DNA from: Hydrotalea flava
Lineage (GTDB): Bacteria > Bacteroidota > Bacteroidia > Chitinophagales > Chitinophagaceae
DNA: 64,000 nucleotides
Assembly: GCF_001623405.1 (NCBI RefSeq)
Contig: NZ_LUHG01000104.1
Location: 29,812 to 93,811 of the forward strand
Direction of reading: 5' to 3'
Below the pieces are notes generated by a model. The model ran no database searches. It was not told the DNA's origin and was given only the letters and a program-made list of their open reading frames with translations. Every line of letters starts with the position of its first letter. Positions within the stretch are counted from its first letter, which is position 1. Made by a program: the position numbers and the translations under genes. This document shows positions 58,512-64,000 of this stretch, one piece after another.

Positions 58512-60935
58512 ATGAATAAATTGATAGGTATATTACTGTTCTGCTGTTGCTTGCAACCAAGCTTTGCACAAAACACCGGTACTATTGCTACCAAAACCGC
58601 ACACATGAAGGCTTACAACGGCTTCTTTCCCTTTTGGTGGGATGATGCAACCGGTAAAATTTGGCTATTGGTAGATAAACCTGATTCTCAGTTTTTGTAT
58701 GTAAACAGTTTGCCTGCAGGCATTGGCTCTAATGATTTGGGCTTTGACCGTGGACTGATTGGCCAATCAAGAATTGTATATTTTACAAAAGCTGGAAAAA
58801 AGTTATTACTGATACAACCCAATGAAGCATACAGAGCCACAAATAACGATAAAAATGAACAACGAGCCGTTGCAGAATCGTTTGCACAATCTGTTTTAGG
58901 CAGTTTTGATATTGCAGCACAGGAAAGCAATCAATATTTAATTGATGTAACCCCCTTCCTGCTGCGCGATGCACAAGGTGTTGCAGCTAAAATAAAAGAA
59001 ATGAAACAAGGTACTTATCAGTTCAATAAAAGCCGATCGGCCATTTACTTACCCAATACCAAAAATTTTCCATTGAATACAGAAATGGAAGCCACTATTA
59101 CATTTACCGGTGGCGATGATGCCGGGAGAATGATTACCACTGTTACTCCTTCGAAAGAGGCAATTACAGTTAGAATGCACCATTCATTTGTGCAATTACC
59201 CGATAATGGATATACACCCCGGCGCTATGATATTCGCAGCGGCTATTTTGGTATGAGTTATTATGATTTTAGTAGCCCGTTTTCTGAACAAATTCAACAA
59301 ATGTTTATTAACAGGCACCGGCTCATCAAAAAATATCCCAATCAGGCAATCAGTGAACCGGTAAACCCCATTATTTATTATGTAGATAATGGAACACCCG
59401 AACCCATCCGTTCTGCATTAATTGAAGGTGCTTCCTGGTGGAATGAAGCCTTTGAAGCCGCCGGATTTAAAAATGCTTTTCAGGTAAAACTGTTACCCGA
59501 TTCGGCTGACCCAATGGATATTCGTTATAACGTTATTAACTGGGTACACCGCTCTACTCGCGGCTGGAGTTATGGTGCCTCCATTACCGACCCCAGAACC
59601 GGCGAAATTATAAAAGGACAGGTAACCTTAGGTTCTTTGCGTGTTCGGCAGGATTATTTAATTTATACGGCATTGCTTTCACCTTTTTCAACCACACAGC
59701 CGGTTTCACCTGTTATGCAAGCCACGGCCCTGCAGCGTTTACGGCAATTGGCTGCACATGAGGTGGGCCATACATTGGGCTTACAACACAACTATGCCTC
59801 CAGTTACAACAATCGTGCTTCGGTGATGGATTATCCCCACCCCGATGTATTTGTTAACAATAACAATGAAATTGATTTTTCAACTGCCTATACCCATGGT
59901 ATTGGCGAATGGGATAAAAGGGCCATTACTTATGGATATACCCAATTTACACCCGGCACCAATGAACCACGGGCATTAGATAGTATTTTAAAAAAGAATA
60001 CTAAAGATGGCATTTTATTTATTGCCGATATGGATGCACGTGCTGCCGGCGGTATGCACCCCTATGCACATTTATGGGATAATGGAAAAGATGCGGTTGA
60101 TGAATTGAATACATTATTGAAAGTTAGAGCAAAAGCACTTGACAACTTTTCACAGCAAGCCATTACCGTTGGAACACCTTTGGCAAAATTAGAAGATGTG
60201 TTGGTTCCCTTATACAATTTTCACCGTTATCAATTAGAAGCCGTTTGTAAATTAATTGGCGGAATAAATTACAGTTATTCAGTAAGAGGTGACAATTTGC
60301 AACAAAAACCGGAAATATTGCCCTTGGAAGTACAACAAAAAGCACTAAATGGTGCGCTTCAATGTTTATCACCCTCTGTATTAACGCTTTCTAATAACGT
60401 CATTCAACTCATACCTCCCCGCCCACCCATGTATTACAATGTAGGTGAATTATTTGAGAAAAGAACTGCTCCGGCATTCGATCCATTAGCGGCTGCAGAA
60501 GCTTTGGTAAATTTTGAATTGGGTTTTTTATTCAACCCCGAACGTGCCAATAGATTGGTAGCAAACAAAGCCATTGCGCATACACTGGGTTGGGATGATG
60601 TATTGGATGCTATTATTAATCAAACCTGGAAAGCACCCTTAAGTAAAGATTTGGCTTTACAAGTACAACTACAAACCCAACAACAGGTTATTAGCTGGCT
60701 ATTGGATTTATATCAAAATAAGAAAGCCAATTATGCAGTAAAAACTATTTGTTATAGCAGATTAATGGATTTGAAAAAATGGGCTACAGCACAAACAGCT
60801 ACACATACTACATTAGCTGCACATTATAATTATGTCATTGAAAGAATCAATCATCCTGATAAAATGCAATTACCCCAACCGGTTGAACCTCCACCCGGTG
60901 CACCCATTGGCTGTAGCTGGGAGGAAGGGTATTAA
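58512..60935 (+). CDS. Zinc-dependent metalloprotease (metzincin-like, DUF5117 type)
   Basis: Large secreted protease of 807 residues. The start was set at ATG 58512, which gives a signal peptide (LIGILLFCCCLQPSFA, mature QNTGT). The zinc site HEVGHTLGLQHNY, an HEXXHXXGXXH metzincin motif, lies near residue 418, and YPHPDVFV follows the met-turn region (ASVMDYPHP). The N-terminal half fits DUF5117/DUF5118 and the C-terminal half the helical DUF4953-type domain. The family is common in Bacteroidota; its substrates are unknown. It stands alone downstream of the histone-like gene. Confidence 0.9.
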   Translation: MNKLIGILLFCCCLQPSFAQNTGTIATKTAHMKAYNGFFPFWWDDATGKIWLLVDKPDSQFLYVNSLPAGIGSNDLGFDRGLIGQSRIVYFTKAGKKLLLIQPNEAYRATNNDKNEQRAVAESFAQSVLGSFDIAAQESNQYLIDVTPFLLRDAQGVAAKIKEMKQGTYQFNKSRSAIYLPNTKNFPLNTEMEATITFTGGDDAGRMITTVTPSKEAITVRMHHSFVQLPDNGYTPRRYDIRSGYFGMSYYDFSSPFSEQIQQMFINRHRLIKKYPNQAISEPVNPIIYYVDNGTPEPIRSALIEGASWWNEAFEAAGFKNAFQVKLLPDSADPMDIRYNVINWVHRSTRGWSYGASITDPRTGEIIKGQVTLGSLRVRQDYLIYTALLSPFSTTQPVSPVMQATALQRLRQLAAHEVGHTLGLQHNYASSYNNRASVMDYPHPDVFVNNNNEIDFSTAYTHGIGEWDKRAITYGYTQFTPGTNEPRALDSILKKNTKDGILFIADMDARAAGGMHPYAHLWDNGKDAVDELNTLLKVRAKALDNFSQQAITVGTPLAKLEDVLVPLYNFHRYQLEAVCKLIGGINYSYSVRGDNLQQKPEILPLEVQQKALNGALQCLSPSVLTLSNNVIQLIPPRPPMYYNVGELFEKRTAPAFDPLAAAEALVNFELGFLFNPERANRLVANKAIAHTLGWDDVLDAIINQTWKAPLSKDLALQVQLQTQQQVISWLLDLYQNKKANYAVKTICYSRLMDLKKWATAQTATHTTLAAHYNYVIERINHPDKMQLPQPVEPPPGAPIGCSWEEGY

Positions 60936-61081
60936 AAAAGGAGCGAAAAAATGCTATTCTTTGTAGTGATACATTTTTAACAAGTAATCAATACAAAACA
61001 TATGATAAAGTAAAAACACAATTATACAAACAGAGAATTTATAATTAAATTAAAAAAATGATTGTACTTACAAAAACAAGT

Positions 61082-61853
61082 TTACAAAAAGGGGATGTGT
61101 AATTGTTTTAAAAATTTCATAAATATATTATAAATATTTTCATCTTGTATTGCATCCATTTTACGAATTTCAATAAAAATTCTCCTTTTAGGTATAGTAA
61201 AGCCGGTTTCAACATCTACCATTTTATTAAAAATAATTTCTATTTTGAATAGTTTCATTTTTAATAAGCTATCCAGATAGTTAGAAAAACTATAAGGAAT
61301 ATTTTGCATGGATGAATCATAATAGAAATACAATGAATCAAAAGAATTTTTCCCTTTGTAATAATCTGAATGCACATATTTCTGCAACAAAATATTATTT
61401 CCATATTGTATCGTAGCATATAAGTATGCACTGTCCTTTGCCAGTGAATCTTTAAAATTATTTATCTGTCCGTAATGTGTATTTACTCTTAGAAATGAGT
61501 CAACCGGGTAATAAACTCCATGAGAAGTATCGTAAATAGATGAAAAATAATGCCCCATCGAATCAAAATTCTTATATAAGCAATAGGGTTCAGAATTAAA
61601 TATTTTTTTATTATCTCTGAAGTTGTAGACGGGCCTAAGTTTACACAAAGTATAATTTTCTAACTTAAAAACAGAAATAGTATCATTAATCAATAGATGT
61701 TTAATTGAGTCAATACTCCCTTTATTGGCTATATATATAATAATAATATATTATTTTAAAACTTGTAATTTTGTAATTTGCTGAATTATGGAAGCAATCA
61801 ATATTTTTATTTAAACTAAACAAAAAAATTATAAATATATATAATATATTCAT
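61082..61853 (-). pseudogene. Hypothetical secreted protein, N-terminus out of frame
   Basis: The main body (61082-61693, about 203 residues) has no ATG start; the first possible codon is TTG at 61693. The frame is open further upstream through IANKGSIDSIKHLL. In a neighbouring frame an ATG at 61853 encodes a leader-like MNILYIFIIFLFSLNKNIDC and continues ANYKITSFKIIYYYYIYSQ before stopping. The frames would join at a (TA)5 tract at 61730-61739; one TA more would restore a single reading frame. No family was recognised. It may be a plain frameshift, a sequence error or a slippage switch. Confidence 0.5.
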
Positions 61854-61884
61854 TTTTTAAAAATAAAACAATTAAAAAATTTAT

Positions 61885-63064
61885 TTATGGTTTTGCCGGC
61901 CAACCAATGATTGTAGAATTATAATTAACACTTTGATCCAGTAAATTAGGAACAGTACAATTACAAATTGGATGAAAAGTAACATTAAAATCAACAGACA
62001 TACCCGCATACAAAATATTAGGAGCACCTGCAACAAATGATGGGGTGCCAACGCCCTGATTAAATGAAACCGCACCACCAATAGGATTGCCGACCATTGT
62101 AATATTTTGATGTGTTAACGACTCCCAATTCCAAACATTACTTTGCTTATCAACCAATTTCACAATACCCGATTCAATAGAAATTAGTTGAAAAGTGGGA
62201 TTTGTAAGTATCACCCATTGCATAATTTTAGATTTCCGAAAATCATCAACATCGCCAACCTGTGCAGAAATTGCATACGAAGCAGTCGTAGCGTTTGAAA
62301 CCAAATCAGTAAAAATCATAGCGCAATTTTCTGCGCAGTTAATGTCATCGAGATAACCTGAACCGCCGTCCATGTTAATAACATCACCTAAATTTATGGT
62401 AAACTGATAACTACATTGGGCATAACTCCAACTACAACACTTCCATCGGAATTAGAATAAGCCCAGGTATAATCCCAACAGATATATGATATAGTTAATC
62501 CATGATTGTTGCCTATGTTATTTGTATTAATGCTTAATTTATTTTCAATATTACTAAGCAATTTTATATTCTTATCGGATGATTGAAATAAGCCTTCAAG
62601 TGTAGATTTTGAAAAATAATTTGCCTCCCTATTTCCGTATTTTTTAAGTTTAAGCTGTTCTTTGTTTTTATCAACAATTTTAAAATAAATGTGTTCCCTA
62701 TCATAGTTGTAAAAAAATATCAATGCATTTGTTTTATTTTTCTCATCTATTACAGGAGTAACAATTGTATTAAACCCATGCTCATTTTTTAATACTATAG
62801 AAATACCCCAATTAGGCATACCATATTTTTTAACACTATTGAAAATTTTATGTACTTTATTGTGACTATTAAATGAAACTATAACTTTATCCAATAGAGT
62901 TGTATCAGCTAATATTCCATTTAATTTTTAAAATATCTGATTTGAGATATCGTTTTTGTAAAAGAAAATCTCTTGGGGTTTTTGCTCTGTTATATTTAAA
63001 TCCTTTTTACAAAATCCAAAAAAAATAAAAAAATAAATAATAAGCGATATTTATTGTTTTTCAT
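61885..63064 (-). pseudogene. Hypothetical lipoprotein gene, multiply frameshifted
   Basis: Several frames join into one secreted protein. ATG 63064 begins MKNNKYRLLFIFLF; with one base added in the A8 run at 63018-63025 it continues FGFCKKDLNITEQ, a lipobox-like Cys. Then PRDFLLQKRYLKSDILKI, NGILADTTLLDKVIVSFNSH, the GMPNWGISIVLKNEHGFNTI block, and, after a shift near 62405, YQFTINLGDVINMDGGSGYL and a Cys-containing C-terminus (INCAENC, HPICNCTV, ending GWPAKP). At least four shifts are needed. No family was recognised. This and the preceding gene form a decayed pair in a very AT-rich stretch. Confidence 0.55.
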
Positions 63065-63236
63065 AAAGAAGATTTTTTAATATAAAAATTATCGAAATCA
63101 AATTTATGAATATTTTTTTAATAATATTAAATTAATTTAACGGCATTTTAACCAGTTAAAACACGGAAATTGATAAACAAATAATTAGAAGTTTATTGTT
63201 TTAAAACTACTTATACATTAATTAAATAAATAAATT

Positions 63237-63277
63237 AAAAAGTCCTGTTCATTCGCAATGAATCAACAGGGCTTTTT
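63237..63277 (-). terminator. Intrinsic terminator after pyruvate dehydrogenase E2
   Basis: The inverted repeat AAAAAGTCCTGTT and AACAGGGCTTTTT has one mismatch, with an inner ATTC/GAAT extension, and lies just after the E2 stop on the minus strand. Confidence 0.8.
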
Positions 63278-63295
63278 CAATGAATATCTATTCAG

Positions 63296-64000
63296 TTAAA
63301 TCAGCATTCTAAGCGGCTCTTCCAGCAAACTTTTTAATGTTTGCAGAAATGCAGCACCGGTAGCACCATCAACTACTCTATGGTCGCAACTAAGGGTAAC
63401 TTTCATTACATTTCCGGGTACAACCTGTCCGTTTTTCACAACGGGCTCTTGCATTATTCCTCCAACAGCTAAAATGCATGCATCAGGTGGATTAATAATG
63501 GCAGTAAACTGATCAATACCAAACATACCTAAATTAGAAATAGTGAAAGTACTTCCTTCCCAATCTGCGGGTTGAAGTTTTTTATCTTTTGCTTTTTGTG
63601 CATATTCTTTTACCTGAACAGCAATTTGACTTAAACTTAAGCTATCTGCAAAACGCACTACAGGTACCAATAATCCCTCATCTACGGCTACCGCAACACC
63701 AATATTAATGTGCTGATTATAACGAATAAAATCGCCCATCCAGCTACTGTTTACTTTGGGGTGTTGTTTTAATGCCATAGCAGTGGCTTTCAATACCAAA
63801 TCATTAAAACTGATTTTAACTTTGGCATTTTCATTCAACTTGGTTCTGGCGGCAACAGCGGCATCCATATCAATAGCCATGGTTAAATAAAAATGCGGCG
63901 CTGTAAATAGACTTTCGCTCAGGCGGCGTGCAATGGTTTTCCGCATTTGCGAAACCGGAACATCTTCGTACCGAACCTGGCCTGCCGGTAATGCCTGTAC
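63296..64000 (-). CDS. Pyruvate dehydrogenase E2, catalytic C-terminus (cut by window)
   Basis: Dihydrolipoamide acetyltransferase, the core of the pyruvate dehydrogenase complex. The frame is open to the window end, so lipoyl domains and the E3-binding domain lie beyond. The visible part starts with the linker VRYEDVPVSQMRKTIARRLS and contains the catalytic domain, ending with the active-site motif SCDHRVVDGATGAAFLQ near the C-terminus. The motif identifies the E2 acyltransferase fold; pyruvate rather than another 2-oxoacid is inferred from the GQVRYEDVPVSQMRK style linker. Confidence 0.9.
   Translation of the reverse strand, partial: VQALPAGQVRYEDVPVSQMRKTIARRLSESLFTAPHFYLTMAIDMDAAVAARTKLNENAKVKISFNDLVLKATAMALKQHPKVNSSWMGDFIRYNQHINIGVAVAVDEGLLVPVVRFADSLSLSQIAVQVKEYAQKAKDKKLQPADWEGSTFTISNLGMFGIDQFTAIINPPDACILAVGGIMQEPVVKNGQVVPGNVMKVTLSCDHRVVDGATGAAFLQTLKSLLEEPLRMLI

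Overview
The window looks like a piece of a Bacteroidota chromosome, most likely close to Chitinophagaceae. I base this on the AT-rich sequence, on promoter-like TAnnTTTG elements, on an F1Fo a-subunit with an N-terminal signal/extension, and on families typical of that phylum: DUF4783, DUF3108, the paired DUF1800/DUF1501 secretion-type genes, OMP_b-brl_2 barrels, the Haem_bd protein and quinol-type nitric oxide reductase. No rRNA, tRNA, CRISPR array, transposase, integrase or prophage gene was seen. The assignment is inference from gene families; no 16S gene is present.

Layout. 1-13300 holds housekeeping genes: uppP (5' end missing), an Atg22-like MFS transporter, an MBL hydrolase, a DUF3108 protein, a YbhN-like flippase with no ATG/GTG/TTG at its apparent N-terminus, ruvC, a HIT protein, greA, an ABC-2 exporter pair, a LolA-like protein, an aldose epimerase, pdxA, rsmA and a 2-hydroxyacid dehydrogenase. 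13300-18640 is an accessory island: a decayed winged-helix regulator with a small 2-TM protein, an Rrf2 regulator with three cysteines, a quinol NO reductase, a DGC zinc-binding protein and a truncated TonB receptor. 18800-23100 is the ATP synthase operon atpB-E-F-H-A, without atpG. 23100-36100 holds an MsbA-like ABC exporter, relA/spoT, an XRE-regulator remnant, purA, an acidic protein, pabB, a lytic transglycosylase, gatA, tatA, rplS, rny and zapA. 36100-41000 is a ZapB-like coiled coil, pheT and divergent dnaB, with a DnaA-box cluster between the last two. 41000-56800 holds rsmE, an L,D-transpeptidase, a YkuK-like protein, engB, a haem-binding protein, gpmI, DUF4783, nadC with a SUI1 factor, dnaX, the DUF1800/DUF1501 pair, a GNAT-like protein and a CoA-binding protein. 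56900-63100 is decay-rich: a broken DUF2071 gene, an intact histone-H1-like Lys/Ala protein, a large zinc metalloprotease and two broken hypothetical genes. The window ends in the catalytic domain of a pyruvate dehydrogenase E2.

How genes work together. The Rrf2-qNOR-DGC group reads as a nitric-oxide detoxification module. A 24-bp imperfect palindrome overlaps the expected -33 region of the qNOR promoter and is a strong operator candidate. TatA and the DUF1501 protein, which has a twin-arginine leader, fit one export route. pheT, the coiled-coil gene, zapA and rny lie in one minus-strand run.

Best leads: the NO module with its palindrome, the DnaA-box cluster before dnaB, the apparent non-AUG start of the flippase, and a consistent set of six disrupted accessory genes. 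I did not find a clearly new multi-gene system.
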